A program made the translations under genes and the position numbers. From Janthinobacterium sp051380875 (GTDB lineage Bacteria > Pseudomonadota > Gammaproteobacteria > Burkholderiales > Burkholderiaceae_D): a stretch of DNA of 64,000 bases. The notes under the pieces were generated by a model, which was given only the letters and a program-made list of their open reading frames with translations, was not told the origin of the DNA and ran no database searches. The stretch's first letter is position 1. Every line of letters starts with the position of its first letter. This document shows, piece by piece, positions 45,065-54,476 of this stretch. The DNA is taken from the NCBI RefSeq assembly GCF_051380875.1, contig NZ_JBNYXW010000008.1, forward strand, positions 124,001 to 188,000, read 5' to 3'.

Positions 45065-46322
45065 AGCGCAGGGCTTCCGCAGGTTTGACACGGGCGGCCC
45101 ACCAGCTTGGGTACAGGGTCGCCAGGAAGGCGAGGATCACGGCCAGCACGCCGATCTTGGTGACGTCGGGCCAGCGCAGGTCGGACGGCACGGTGCTGAT
45201 GAAATAGATATCCTTGGACAGGAACTGCACGCCCAGCAGGTGCTCGATGAAGGGCACGATGACGTCGATGTTCATGGCCAGCAGCACGCCGCCGCCCACG
45301 CCCAGCAAGGTGCCCAGGATGCCCACCAGCGCGCCCTGGATGACGAAAATTTTCATGATGGAGCCCGGCGAGGCGCCCAGGGTGCGCAAAATCGCGATAT
45401 CGGCCTGTTTGTCCGTCACCGTCATCACCAGGGTCGACACCAGGTTGAAGGCGGCCACCGCGATGATCAGCGTCAGGATGATGAACATCATGCGCTTTTC
45501 CGTCTGCACGGCGGCAAACCAGTTGGCATTCAGCTTGGACCAGTCGCGCAGCCACAGGTCGCCCGGCATGGTTTTTTTCAGTTCTGCCGCCACTTGCGGC
45601 GCCTGGTTCATGTCGGCCAGGCGCAGGCGCAGGCCGGACGGGCCATCGATGCGCAGCAGGCGCTGGCCGTCCTCGATATTGATGAAGGCCAAACCGGCGT
45701 CGAATTCATTGTGGCCCGCCTGGAAGATGCCGCTGACGGTGAAGCTGCGCATGCGCGGCAGCACGCCGGCCGGCGTGACCTGGCCCTGCGCCAGCATGAG
45801 GGTGACTTTTTCGCCCAGGTTGACGCGCAAGGCGCGCGCCAGCTCGATGCCCAGCACGATATTGAAGGTGCCAGGCTGCAGCGCCTTGAAGCTGCCCATG
45901 CGCGTCTGGCCGGCGATGTCCGACACGTTGGGTTCTTCCTCGGGCAGCACGCCGCGCACGACGGCGGGGCGCAGCGCGTCGTCGCGCAGCAGCATGCCTT
46001 GCGTTTCCACAAACGGCGCGGCGCCCTTGACGGCCGGATTCTTGAACGCCTGCGCCGCTTCGGCGCGCCAGTCGGACATGCTGCCGCTGTTGTCGAACAC
46101 TTCCACGTGGGCCAGCACGGACAGCATGCGGTCCGTCACCTCCTTCTGGAAGCCGTTCATCACGGACAGCACGACGATCAGCGCGGCCACGCCCAGGCCG
46201 ATGCCGGCCATGGAAATGAGCGAGATGAAGGAGATAAAACTGTTGCGGCCACTGCGCTTGCCGGCCCGCGTGTAGCGCAGGCCGACCAGCCATTCAAAAG
46301 GCAAATTCTTAAAAATACTCAT
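45057..46322 (-). CDS. LolC/LolE-type permease, second copy
   Basis: A 421-residue inner-membrane permease with one N-terminal helix (about 25-50, SFISFISLISMAGIGLGVAAL), a large periplasmic domain and three C-terminal helices of the FtsX type (from about 275), ending PAEALRYE. It is close to the neighbouring permease over its whole length (MNGFQKEVTDRMLSVLAHVEVF and TDKQADIAILRTLGASPGSIMKI blocks), so the two arose by tandem duplication and may form a heterodimer with LolD. LolC and LolE cannot be told apart by reading. Start MSIFKNLPFEW chosen by match to the paralogue. Confidence 0.88.
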   Translation of the reverse strand: MSIFKNLPFEWLVGLRYTRAGKRSGRNSFISFISLISMAGIGLGVAALIVVLSVMNGFQKEVTDRMLSVLAHVEVFDNSGSMSDWRAEAAQAFKNPAVKGAAPFVETQGMLLRDDALRPAVVRGVLPEEEPNVSDIAGQTRMGSFKALQPGTFNIVLGIELARALRVNLGEKVTLMLAQGQVTPAGVLPRMRSFTVSGIFQAGHNEFDAGLAFINIEDGQRLLRIDGPSGLRLRLADMNQAPQVAAELKKTMPGDLWLRDWSKLNANWFAAVQTEKRMMFIILTLIIAVAAFNLVSTLVMTVTDKQADIAILRTLGASPGSIMKIFVIQGALVGILGTLLGVGGGVLLAMNIDVIVPFIEHLLGVQFLSKDIYFISTVPSDLRWPDVTKIGVLAVILAFLATLYPSWWAARVKPAEALRYE

Positions 46323-46373
46323 TGTTCCGGCGGTCTTTATGTTTCTGGTTGAATTGGGCTCAATTACGCTCAA

Positions 46374-47651
46374 CTATTCGTAGCGCAGCGCCTCGGCCGG
46401 CTTGACTCTGGCGGCGCGCCAGCTCGGGTAGATGGTCGCCACCAGCGCCAGGCCAAAGGCGATCAGGCCGATCTGCGCCACATCAAGCCAGTGCAGGTCC
46501 GACGGCACCGCGCTGATCTGGTAGATTTCCTTGGAAATGAAGTGCAGGCCGAAGATGCCTTCGATGAAGGGTACGATGACGCCCACGTTCAGCGCCAGCA
46601 GCACGCCGCCGATCACGCCCAGGGCACTCCCCAGCAAACCCACCAGCGCGCCCTGGATCATGAAAATCTTCATGATGGAAAACGGCGAGGCACCCAGGGT
46701 GCGCAATATAGCAATATCGGCCTGCTTGTCGGTGACCGACATCACCAGCGTCGAGACGAGGTTGAACGCGGCCACGGCGATGATCATGCTGAGAATGATG
46801 AACATCATGTTCTTCTGGCTTTGCACCAGCGCATACCAGCTGGCACTGGCGCGCGACCAGTCGCGCATCCACAGCTGGCCCGGCATCGACGCCTTGAGTT
46901 CGCGCGCCACTTGCGGCGCCTGGTTCATGTCAATCAGGCGCAAACGCAGGCCGGACGGGCCATCGAGCTGCAGCAGCTGCTGCGCATCGTCCATGTTGAC
47001 AAAGGCCAGACTGCCATCGAGTTCATTATGACCTGCCTCAAAGATGCCAGCCACCTTGAGCACGCGCATGCGCGGCATGACGATGCCATTGGCCGGGTCG
47101 CCCGCCTTCGGCTCGCGTTCCAGCATCAGGGTCACGTTCTGGCCCACCTGCACGCCCAGCGCCTTGGCCAGGTCGATGCCCAGCACGATATTGTAGGAAC
47201 CGGGGGTCAGCGCATTGAAACTGCCCTGCTTCATCTGGCCGGCCACGCTGGAGACCGTAGCTTCCTGCTTCGGCAGCACGCCGCGCACCACGGACGGGCG
47301 CATGGTTTCGTCATTGAGCAGCATGCCCTGGGTTTCCACGAAGGGCGCCACGGCTTTCACTTGCGCGTTGGCGTAGGCGGCGCGCTCCTGTTCCTGCCAG
47401 TTCGGCATCGAGCCGCTGGTGTCGAACACCTCGACGTGGGCCAGCACCGACATCAGGCGGTCGGTAACTTCCTTCTGGAAGCCGTTCATGACGGAGAGGA
47501 CGACGATCAGGGCGGCCACGCCCAGGCCAATGCCGGCCACGGAAATCATGGAGATGAAGGAAATGAAGCTATTGCGCCCGCTGCGTTTCCCGGCGCGCGT
47601 ATAGCGCACGCCGACCTGCCACTCAAAAGGAAATTGTTTGATGATGCTCAT
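46374..47651 (-). CDS. LolC/LolE-type permease, first copy
   Basis: A 425-residue permease with the same build as its downstream neighbour: helix near residues 25-50, periplasmic MacB-like domain, then FtsX helices and PAEALRYE at the end. The periplasmic part has a small insertion relative to the other copy (LEREPKAGDPANG). GGGAG precedes the ATG (MSIIKQFPFEWQVG). It heads the operon permease, permease, lolD, tatD, sugar dehydrogenase; the gap to the second copy is 51 nt. Upstream it is divergent from a conserved gene linked to recJ. Confidence 0.88.
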   Translation of the reverse strand: MSIIKQFPFEWQVGVRYTRAGKRSGRNSFISFISMISVAGIGLGVAALIVVLSVMNGFQKEVTDRLMSVLAHVEVFDTSGSMPNWQEQERAAYANAQVKAVAPFVETQGMLLNDETMRPSVVRGVLPKQEATVSSVAGQMKQGSFNALTPGSYNIVLGIDLAKALGVQVGQNVTLMLEREPKAGDPANGIVMPRMRVLKVAGIFEAGHNELDGSLAFVNMDDAQQLLQLDGPSGLRLRLIDMNQAPQVARELKASMPGQLWMRDWSRASASWYALVQSQKNMMFIILSMIIAVAAFNLVSTLVMSVTDKQADIAILRTLGASPFSIMKIFMIQGALVGLLGSALGVIGGVLLALNVGVIVPFIEGIFGLHFISKEIYQISAVPSDLHWLDVAQIGLIAFGLALVATIYPSWRAARVKPAEALRYE

Positions 47652-47844
47652 GCGCTCCCGCGACAACGTGATATGCGAGCGCGCAGTGTGCCACACAATT
47701 GACATTTCATGCGTGAAACACCGCACCGTGGCGCCACTTCGATGCGCGCGCGCAGGCATGGCAAGGCGGCAGCGGCAAGGGAGAAAAACAGGGAGAACAC
47801 CTCCCCGCTACTCCGCTCCTGCCACAATCGCCTACAATCTCGGC

Positions 47845-48897
47845 ATGAATCAACTTACCCTCGTCCTGCCCTGCGCCCTGCCCACCGCCGAACTGGCTGC
47901 CGACCTGCTCAAGGTCTTGCAAGCGCCCGCGCTGGCGGCCCTGCTGTCGCGCACCTCCAGTAGCAATGTAGAAACCTTTGACACTGCCAACCGCCTGCTG
48001 CCGCACGAAGCGTGGCTGGCGCACGCGCTGGGCCTGGCGCCCGCGCCCAACGGCGAGGCGGCGCAGGCAGCCTTTGCCGTGCAAGCCATGCGCGGCTATG
48101 GCTTGGAACCGGCGCCGGGGGCGCGTTATTTCCTGCTGCACCCTGCCCACCTGGCCATTGCGCGCAGCCACGTCAGCCTGGAAGACTTGCGCCAGCTCAA
48201 TCTGAGCGAAGCCGACGGGCGGACCCTGTTTGAGACGGCGCGCCCGTATTTTGACGAGATCGGCCAGCCGCTGTCGTATGGCGACGCCGGCACCTGGTTC
48301 ATGCGTGCGGACGCCTGGAGCGACTTGCAATGCGCCTCGCCGGACGGCGCCACCACGCAAGACCTGTCCGTCTGGATGCCGGAAGGCGAGCACGCACGCG
48401 CCGCGCGCCGCCTGCAGAACGAAGTGCAGATGCTGTGGCATGAGCATCCCGTCAACGCGGCGCGCGAGGAACGCGGCTTGAAAGCCATCAATTCCTTCTG
48501 GATCTGGGGCGCCAGCGTGGCCACGGTAGAACCTGCGCGCTGCGCCGCCAGCCTGCAGACAAAGGACGCGCCCGGCTGGCTGGCCGCGCTGGCGGAACCA
48601 GAACAGCGCAACGCCAGTCTAAACAGCGTGTTGGCGACGAAGGCAGATGCGATTGTCGTGCTGGGCGGCCTGATCGAGTCTGCCCAGGCGCAGGAATGGG
48701 GCATGTGGCTGCAGCAATTGCAAGCGCTGGAAACGCACTGGTTCGCGCCCCTCTTGGCGGCCCTGAAAGATGGCCGCCTGGGGCAGTTGCGCCTGGTGCT
48801 GAGCCACCGCGACGCCTGGCTGGAGTGCACCACCAGCCGCAACGCGCAGCGCAAATTCTGGCGCGCGCCCACCCTGAACAAGTTGAAAGCATCATGA
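47845..48897 (+). CDS. Conserved protein upstream of recJ, unknown function
   Basis: A 350-residue protein without signal peptide or membrane segments. It belongs to a conserved betaproteobacterial family (COG4255-like as I recall it) that sits upstream of recJ and has sometimes been labelled phosphoglycerate mutase or RpfE-type regulator in annotations. I see no phosphomutase active-site motif that would justify those names. Conserved stretches include SSNVETFDTANRLLPHEAWL, NSFWIWGASV and FWAPTLNK-like ending (FWRAPTLNKL). Its stop overlaps the recJ start (ATGA). ATG at 47845 gives the family N-terminus MNQLTLVLPCALP. Confidence 0.72.
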   Translation: MNQLTLVLPCALPTAELAADLLKVLQAPALAALLSRTSSSNVETFDTANRLLPHEAWLAHALGLAPAPNGEAAQAAFAVQAMRGYGLEPAPGARYFLLHPAHLAIARSHVSLEDLRQLNLSEADGRTLFETARPYFDEIGQPLSYGDAGTWFMRADAWSDLQCASPDGATTQDLSVWMPEGEHARAARRLQNEVQMLWHEHPVNAAREERGLKAINSFWIWGASVATVEPARCAASLQTKDAPGWLAALAEPEQRNASLNSVLATKADAIVVLGGLIESAQAQEWGMWLQQLQALETHWFAPLLAALKDGRLGQLRLVLSHRDAWLECTTSRNAQRKFWRAPTLNKLKAS

Positions 48898-50594
48898 CCC
48901 GTACCCGCATCGCCACCCGCCCCTGCCCCTACCGCGAATCCGAACTGCTGCGCCAGGGCGGCATCCATCCCGTGCTGGCCCGGCTGTACGCTTCGCGCGG
49001 CCTGTCCGACACGGCAGAATTGTCGAGCGAACTGGCGTCCCTGATACCACCGTCCGGCTTGCTGCACATCGGCGCGGCAGGCGTCTTCCTGGCAGACGCT
49101 ATTGCTGCCAAGAAACGCATGGTTATCGTGGCCGACTACGATTGCGACGGCGCCACCGCCTGCGCCGTGGCCCTGCGCGGCTTGCGCGCCATGGGCGCCG
49201 ACGTCGATTTCATCGTGCCCAACCGTTTTGAGTACGGCTATGGCCTGACGCCGGAAATCGTCGAACTGACGGCGCGCGAAAAGTCGCCCGATATCATCAT
49301 CACCGTCGACAACGGCATCGCCAGCATCGACGGCGTGGCCGAGGCGAACCGGCGCGGCATCCAGGTGGTCGTTACCGATCACCATTTGCCGGCTGACACC
49401 CTGCCCGACGCGGCTATCATCGTCAACCCGAACCAGCCCGCCTGCGGTTTTCCCAGCAAGCATCTGGCCGGCGTGGGGGTGGTGTTTTACGTGCTGCTGG
49501 CCCTGCGCGCAGAAATGCGCCGGCGCGGTATTTTTGATGCGCAAACGCAACCCAAGTTGGATAACCTGCTCGACCTGGTGGCGCTGGGCACGGTGGCCGA
49601 CGTGGTGCGCCTCGATACGAACAACCGCATCCTCGTCGCGCAAGGCTTGAAACGCATGCGCAAGGGCAATATGCATGCGGGCGTGGCTGCCCTGTTCCGC
49701 GTGGCGGGCCGCGAAGCGCGCAGCGCCACGCCGTTCGACCTGGGCTTTGCGCTGGGACCGCGCCTGAATGCGGCAGGACGCCTGCAAGACATGTCGCTGG
49801 GCATCGAATGCCTGATCACGGACGACGAAGGCCGCGCCTGGGCGCTGGCGCAACAATTGAACGACATCAATTTGAAGCGCCGCGAAATCGAGGCGGAAAT
49901 GCAGGATACGGCCCTGCTGCACCTCGATGATTTCGAACCGGCCAACAGCAGCACCATCAGCGTCTTCGACGCGTCCTGGCATCAGGGCGTGATCGGCATC
50001 GTGGCCTCGCGCCTGAAGGAAAAGTTCTACCGCCCTACGATCACGTTTGCGCCGGGCGCCGACGGCTGGATCAAGGGCTCGGGCCGCTCGATTCCCGGCT
50101 TTCACTTGCGCGACGCGCTCGACCTGGTCTCCAAACGGGCGCCCAGCCTGATCGACAAGTTCGGCGGCCACGCCATGGCGGCGGGCCTGACCATCCGCGC
50201 CGATGCCTTCGAGGCCTTTTCCAAGGCCTTCGAAGCAGTGGGCCAGGCCTGGCTCAGTGCCCAGCAGCTGGAGCGCATCGTGGAAACGGACGGCCCGCTG
50301 GAAGACGCCTACTACACGACGGCCTTCATCGAGCTGATGGATGGCCAGGTGTGGGGCCAGGGCTTCGCCCCGCCCGTCTTCTGCGATGAATTCCGCGTCG
50401 TCAGCCAGCGCATATTAAAAGAGCGCCATCTGAAACTGTTGCTGGAAAAGAACGGCGTGCGCTTCGACGCCATCTGGTTTGGCCACACGGACGCCCTGGG
50501 CGAACGCACGCGCGTGGCCTTCCGGCTGGACGCCAATGAATACAATGGCACGACGAAAGTGCAACTGATGGTGGAGCACGCGGAACCTGTGTAA
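48894..50594 (+). CDS. recJ: Single-stranded-DNA exonuclease RecJ
   Basis: A 566-residue 5'-3' ssDNA exonuclease acting in RecF-pathway recombination and mismatch repair. DHH-family motifs: VADYDCDGATA (about residues 80-90), TVDNGIAS, VTDHHLP (about 160), and the DHHA1 domain motif GGHAMAAGLTI; an OB-type C-terminal domain follows. Length matches RecJ (about 570). ATG overlaps the previous stop as ATGA, so expression is coupled to the conserved upstream protein. No gene of the same operon follows; the RES/Xre pair starts 134 nt later. Confidence 0.94.
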   Translation: MTRTRIATRPCPYRESELLRQGGIHPVLARLYASRGLSDTAELSSELASLIPPSGLLHIGAAGVFLADAIAAKKRMVIVADYDCDGATACAVALRGLRAMGADVDFIVPNRFEYGYGLTPEIVELTAREKSPDIIITVDNGIASIDGVAEANRRGIQVVVTDHHLPADTLPDAAIIVNPNQPACGFPSKHLAGVGVVFYVLLALRAEMRRRGIFDAQTQPKLDNLLDLVALGTVADVVRLDTNNRILVAQGLKRMRKGNMHAGVAALFRVAGREARSATPFDLGFALGPRLNAAGRLQDMSLGIECLITDDEGRAWALAQQLNDINLKRREIEAEMQDTALLHLDDFEPANSSTISVFDASWHQGVIGIVASRLKEKFYRPTITFAPGADGWIKGSGRSIPGFHLRDALDLVSKRAPSLIDKFGGHAMAAGLTIRADAFEAFSKAFEAVGQAWLSAQQLERIVETDGPLEDAYYTTAFIELMDGQVWGQGFAPPVFCDEFRVVSQRILKERHLKLLLEKNGVRFDAIWFGHTDALGERTRVAFRLDANEYNGTTKVQLMVEHAEPV

Positions 50595-50728
50595 GGCGGA
50601 CATGCCGTTAGTGGAGAATTCGGAGCTTTTTAACCTCAACAGCCAGTTCTGGGCTAAATCCTACACCGGCATGACAACGGCAACAATTCCAAAAAAGGAG
50701 TAATATTAATCCACAAAAGGAGTTCATC

Positions 50729-51166
50729 ATGAATCTTGCCTACGCCTACCCCAAGAGCCGCTTCGAGCCGGCTATCCTTGTCGACCTGAACGCGAAAGCC
50801 GAGCGCGAGCGCTTGTCGCAAGCGGCCTTGAAAGGGTTTTTCAAGCTGGCCGCCGCCTGGAAGCTGCGCGACGACGATGCGCGCGAGTTGCTGGGCGGCC
50901 TCTCCAGCAGCGCCTATTACGAGTGGAAGAAGCACCCGGACCGCTTGCTGGAAGTGGACCGCATCACGCGCATCTCCTACCTGCTGGGCATCTACAAGGC
51001 GCTGCACATCCTGTATGGCGACAAGCTGGCCGACGAATGGGTCAGCCTGCCCAACAAAAACCCCGTCTTTGGCGGGCGCACACCGTTGTCGCAGATGCTG
51101 GCGGGTGGCTTGCTGGCCATGCAAACGGTGCGCAAGCTGCTCGATGCGCGGCGCGGAGGACTGTGA
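50729..51166 (+). CDS. Xre/MbcA/ParS-type antitoxin of a RES system
   Basis: A 145-residue antitoxin: an N-terminal helix-turn-helix-like region (about 40-90, WKLRDDDARELLGGLSSSAYYEW) and a C-terminal Xre/MbcA/ParS toxin-binding domain (DRITRISYLLGIYKALHILYG, then GGRTPLSQMLAGGLLAM). It should neutralise the NAD+-consuming RES toxin encoded next and repress its own promoter. Ribosome site AAAAGGAG lies about 8 nt before ATG, and a near copy occurs 22 nt upstream. Its stop overlaps the toxin GTG start (GTGA). Confidence 0.88.
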   Translation: MNLAYAYPKSRFEPAILVDLNAKAERERLSQAALKGFFKLAAAWKLRDDDARELLGGLSSSAYYEWKKHPDRLLEVDRITRISYLLGIYKALHILYGDKLADEWVSLPNKNPVFGGRTPLSQMLAGGLLAMQTVRKLLDARRGGL

Positions 51167-51867
51167 TCTTGCCGCCGTCAGCCACGGAAAACCTGCCGCC
51201 GCTGGCCGCACTGCGCCAGATCGACACTTGCCGTTTGATCCCGTCGCGCTTTGCCGACATGGAAGACTCCGTGCTGGCCCCGCTGGCGGAAGACGATGAT
51301 CACCTGCGCGAACTGTTTGAGCTGGACAACGCGACGAATGCGCGCCTGGTGGCCGAATATGGCGGCGCGCCAGGCATCGGCGTCGACGAGCTGGTTTTTG
51401 GCGTGCCGCACTTTCGCATCATCAATGCCGCCTACACCTACGCCCGCCCGGAAGGGGCGCGTTTCAACGATGCCGAACGGGGCGCCTGGTATTGCGCTTT
51501 CGACATGACAACGGCACTGGCTGAAATCATTTTCCACAAGACCGTGGAATACCAGGAAATCGCATATTTCGACGACAGCGTCAGCTACCAGTCGCTGCTG
51601 GCCGATTTTTCCGCCAGCTTCCACGACTTGCGCGGCCAACCCCGCTACGTCGATTGCCTGGACCCGGCCAGCTACATCGCCTCGCAAGACCTGGCCGCCA
51701 TTCTGCTCGATGCCGGCTCCATGGGCATCATCTTCCCCAGCGCGCGGCTGGCGGGCGGCATCAACCTGGCCTGCTTTCGCCCTGCGCTGGTAGGCAATGT
51801 TCGCAAAGGCGCCGCCTATCGGTTAACATGGCAGGGTACGCCGACGCCGCGCGTCGAAGCGCTGTGA
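51163..51867 (+). CDS. RES-domain toxin
   Basis: A 234-residue protein with a RES domain; relatives deplete NAD+ by glycohydrolase or phosphorylase action and are held in check by a cognate Xre/ParS antitoxin, here the preceding gene. The RES signature reads YTYARPEGARFNDAERGAWY, then TALAEIIFHK, containing the conserved Arg, Tyr and Glu, and continues to a GIIFPSARLAGGINLACFRP block. Start is GTG overlapping the antitoxin stop (GTGA), with GGAGGA 2-7 nt upstream, so toxin translation is coupled to antitoxin. Proteins of this kind are often 150-230 aa; the N-terminal extension is normal. Confidence 0.87.
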   Translation: MILPPSATENLPPLAALRQIDTCRLIPSRFADMEDSVLAPLAEDDDHLRELFELDNATNARLVAEYGGAPGIGVDELVFGVPHFRIINAAYTYARPEGARFNDAERGAWYCAFDMTTALAEIIFHKTVEYQEIAYFDDSVSYQSLLADFSASFHDLRGQPRYVDCLDPASYIASQDLAAILLDAGSMGIIFPSARLAGGINLACFRPALVGNVRKGAAYRLTWQGTPTPRVEAL

Positions 51868-51922
51868 AGTACAACGCAAACGCGCGCAACGGCATCCGAC
51901 TCACCGCAACTTGATATTTCGC

Positions 51923-52243
51923 ATGCAAACCAATCCTGAAAAAGACACCGAACTGCGCCTCAAAGTGAACAGCGAAACGGCCCGCCTGGCCTGGAGCGAA
52001 CTGGAAAAGCATTTCTCCCAGGGCAATGTCGTCTGGGTCGCCAATGACCTCGACCTGGTCGAAGTGGCCGTGCGCATCTCGCACGATGACAAATCGACCA
52101 TCGCGCAATGGCTGGCCGATGGTAAGGTCGCCAAGGTCTCGGACCAGCAGGCGCTGGACTGGCAGAGCGCCAACGCGGCATTATGGGCCGTCGTCGTCAG
52201 CCCGTTTATATTAGTGCAGCAGGAAAAACCCACGCAACACTAA
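51923..52243 (+). CDS. DUF2288 protein
   Basis: A 106-residue acidic protein of the DUF2288 family: ETARLAWSELEKHFSQGNVVWV, DLDLVEVAVRISHDD, and a C-terminal hydrophobic stretch LWAVVVSPFILVQQE. Function is unknown in the family. ATG at 51923 gives MQTNPEKDT as N-terminus; a ribosome site is not obvious. Its stop codon overlaps the stop of the convergent TonB receptor gene by three bases. Confidence 0.8.
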   Translation: MQTNPEKDTELRLKVNSETARLAWSELEKHFSQGNVVWVANDLDLVEVAVRISHDDKSTIAQWLADGKVAKVSDQQALDWQSANAALWAVVVSPFILVQQEKPTQH

Positions 52244-54381
52244 AGACTGCGCTCCAGCATCAGCCGCAGCGATGCGCGGCCAGGCACGCTTGTCACGCTG
52301 TCGCTGGCACCTTCCCCATCCACGTATGACTGCGCCTGCACCTGCTGCTGGCGCAGCAGGTTGGCCAGCGACAGGCGCACGCGCGTCCTGGCGTCCGGCT
52401 GCCACAAGCCATACGCATCGAGGGTGCGCCGCACGCCTGCATAACTGCTGGCATGCGCGTCGAGGCGCGCCAGGCCGCCCGTCTGCACATTCAGGTTGCC
52501 GCCCATGCTGAGCATAGGTACAAGCCGGTAGTCCAGCCCCAGGTTGATGCTGGCCGGCACCTGGCTGTCCAGCCGGTTGCCCGGCCCCGGCACGGCATCG
52601 ACGCGCGACCAGTTGCGCGCTGCATTGGCGCGCAGGTCGATCTCGGGCGCCTGCGCAAACCAGGTGCGCAAGGGCAATTTCATATCCATCTCGATGCCGC
52701 GCACGCTGGCATTGCCATTGTTGAACGGACTGGCAATCCAGATGCCATCGTGCTGGAACAGACGCTGCACGGTGACGTCGCTGATGCGCCGCGCGAACGC
52801 CGACAGGCTGGCCACGCCGCCCTTGCCCACATAATGCTCATAGGCAACGTCCAGGCCCCACGCCAGTTCGGGGCGCAGCGCCGGATTGCCCTGGAAATCG
52901 GGATTATTCGCGCTGTTGCCATTATTGATGGTGTAGCGGCGCGGCACCAGATTGCGCGTGCTGGGCGCTTTATAAGTGCGCGCCAACGCCAGCCGCAGCT
53001 GGTCGCGCTCCTTGTCGGGCAGCTTCCACAGGATTTGTGCCACGGGACTCCACACGCTGGCGCGCGTTTGCACGGAGCTCAGGGTGCGGCCCTCGGTCGC
53101 CGTCTGCAAGCCTTCCCAGCGCAGACCCGCATACATTTGCAGGCGCGGCGTCATTTCCCACTCATCCTGCGCGTACAGGGCCAGGCGGTGCACGTCCGCC
53201 GTATAGTCTTCCTGCAGCAGGTAGGCACTGCCACCGGCCGGGAAGGTATCGCGCTGCACGCGCGACTCGCTGCGGCGTATCAGGCTGCCATCCCAGCCCA
53301 GGCTCAGGGCATGTCCGCCGCCCAGCCGCGCCAGGAATTTGCCGGTGCTGGTATAGCTGTCGTCGAGCGCATCGGAAACCACGCCGCGCAGCAGCAAGGG
53401 CGCGCCATCGCTGGCATCGCCATGAAACGCGTAGTCCGTATCGCGCCGGTTATGGTTCACGCCCAGCTTGGCCGTCAGCTTGCCCACCGCGCCCATCGCA
53501 TGTACCCAGCTCACGTCGCTGCGCGCCGAGAAGATGCTCGCCTGCGACGTCGTGCCGTTGCGCGGATATGCCGTGGCCGCGCCCAGCAGGGCCGTCTCGC
53601 GCGCCACGCCATTAAAATCGGTGCGGTACCAGTCCAGCAGGCTTTGCCAAGTCAGGGTGTCGCCATTGCCCAGGGTCCAGTGCAGGCGCGGCGTCAGGCT
53701 GGCCTTGTTGACGGACGAGGCGCTGTGCGTGCGCGTGTCCCGCAAGGCCAGCGGCGTGCCGGCCGCATCGGCCATACTTTCCGTCGTGCGTCCCGCCGCG
53801 CTGTCGGCCGTGCGCTCCAGCGCACCCGTCAGCGCATACGACAAGCCATGCGACTTGTCGGCCACGCGCCAGGATGCCGATGGATTCCAGCGCCTGTCCG
53901 CCCTGCCCGCGCCCAGCTTCCATTCGCGTTCCGGACGGCTGGCGCCCTTGCGCAAGATCACGTTGATGCTGCCGGCCACTGCCTGCATGCTGTATTCGGC
54001 CGTCGCGCTGCGCAGTATCTCGATGCGCTCGATCATCTCGGGCGCGATCGACTCGATGGAAAAACCGGGTGGCGCGGGGTCGCCATTGATCAGCATTTGC
54101 GTATAGCCGGCGCCCAGCCCCCGCATACGCACCTCGCTGCCGACGACGGATACGCCGGGCTGGCGTTTCAGCACGGCCGCCAGGCTGTTGTCGCCATATT
54201 GCGCGAGCTCTTCCCGGCTGACGACGATTTTCGCGGCCGTGTCGCCCCGCCGCTGCTGCACGCCGCTGGCGGCGGAAACCTCGACTTTCTGCAGCGGCGC
54301 ATCGTCAGCGCAAGCCGCGAGCGGCAGCAAGGGCAGCAAGGGCAGCAAAAAGGCGGGAGAATACGGTGTGGCTGTGCGCAT
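52240..54381 (-). CDS. TonB-dependent siderophore-type receptor
   Basis: A 713-residue outer-membrane receptor with a signal peptide (hydrophobic FLLPLLPLLPLAACA) followed by a plug domain (VVSREELAQYGDNSLAAVLKRQPGV, RGLGAGYTQMLINGDPAPPG, ERIEILRSATAEYSM) and a barrel. The plug is of the FepA/CirA-like class and suggests ferric siderophore or other TonB cargo; no ligand genes are near. A possible TonB box (LQKVEVSA) lies just after the signal peptide. The last strand (GRASLRLMLERSL) ends without the usual terminal Phe. The start at 54381 puts the signal peptide at the N-terminus. Confidence 0.87.
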   Translation of the reverse strand: MRTATPYSPAFLLPLLPLLPLAACADDAPLQKVEVSAASGVQQRRGDTAAKIVVSREELAQYGDNSLAAVLKRQPGVSVVGSEVRMRGLGAGYTQMLINGDPAPPGFSIESIAPEMIERIEILRSATAEYSMQAVAGSINVILRKGASRPEREWKLGAGRADRRWNPSASWRVADKSHGLSYALTGALERTADSAAGRTTESMADAAGTPLALRDTRTHSASSVNKASLTPRLHWTLGNGDTLTWQSLLDWYRTDFNGVARETALLGAATAYPRNGTTSQASIFSARSDVSWVHAMGAVGKLTAKLGVNHNRRDTDYAFHGDASDGAPLLLRGVVSDALDDSYTSTGKFLARLGGGHALSLGWDGSLIRRSESRVQRDTFPAGGSAYLLQEDYTADVHRLALYAQDEWEMTPRLQMYAGLRWEGLQTATEGRTLSSVQTRASVWSPVAQILWKLPDKERDQLRLALARTYKAPSTRNLVPRRYTINNGNSANNPDFQGNPALRPELAWGLDVAYEHYVGKGGVASLSAFARRISDVTVQRLFQHDGIWIASPFNNGNASVRGIEMDMKLPLRTWFAQAPEIDLRANAARNWSRVDAVPGPGNRLDSQVPASINLGLDYRLVPMLSMGGNLNVQTGGLARLDAHASSYAGVRRTLDAYGLWQPDARTRVRLSLANLLRQQQVQAQSYVDGEGASDSVTSVPGRASLRLMLERSL

Positions 54382-54476
54382 GAGGCCCTGTCTACACTGC
54401 GGAAAATGCAATCGCGCAGTGTAGAGGATTTGACAATACGCAGCAAGCGCATTGTCAACGCATTTTCAGACGCTGG

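Noticed and set aside
48126..50171. A 681-codon minus-strand frame opposite recJ and its upstream partner
   Set aside because: No domain or ribosome site; RecJ motifs on the plus strand are decisive.
50671..50703. A 10-codon frame upstream of the antitoxin, possible leader peptide
   Set aside because: Short frames of this length arise by chance; its end coincides with an SD-like sequence but no attenuator hairpin is visible.
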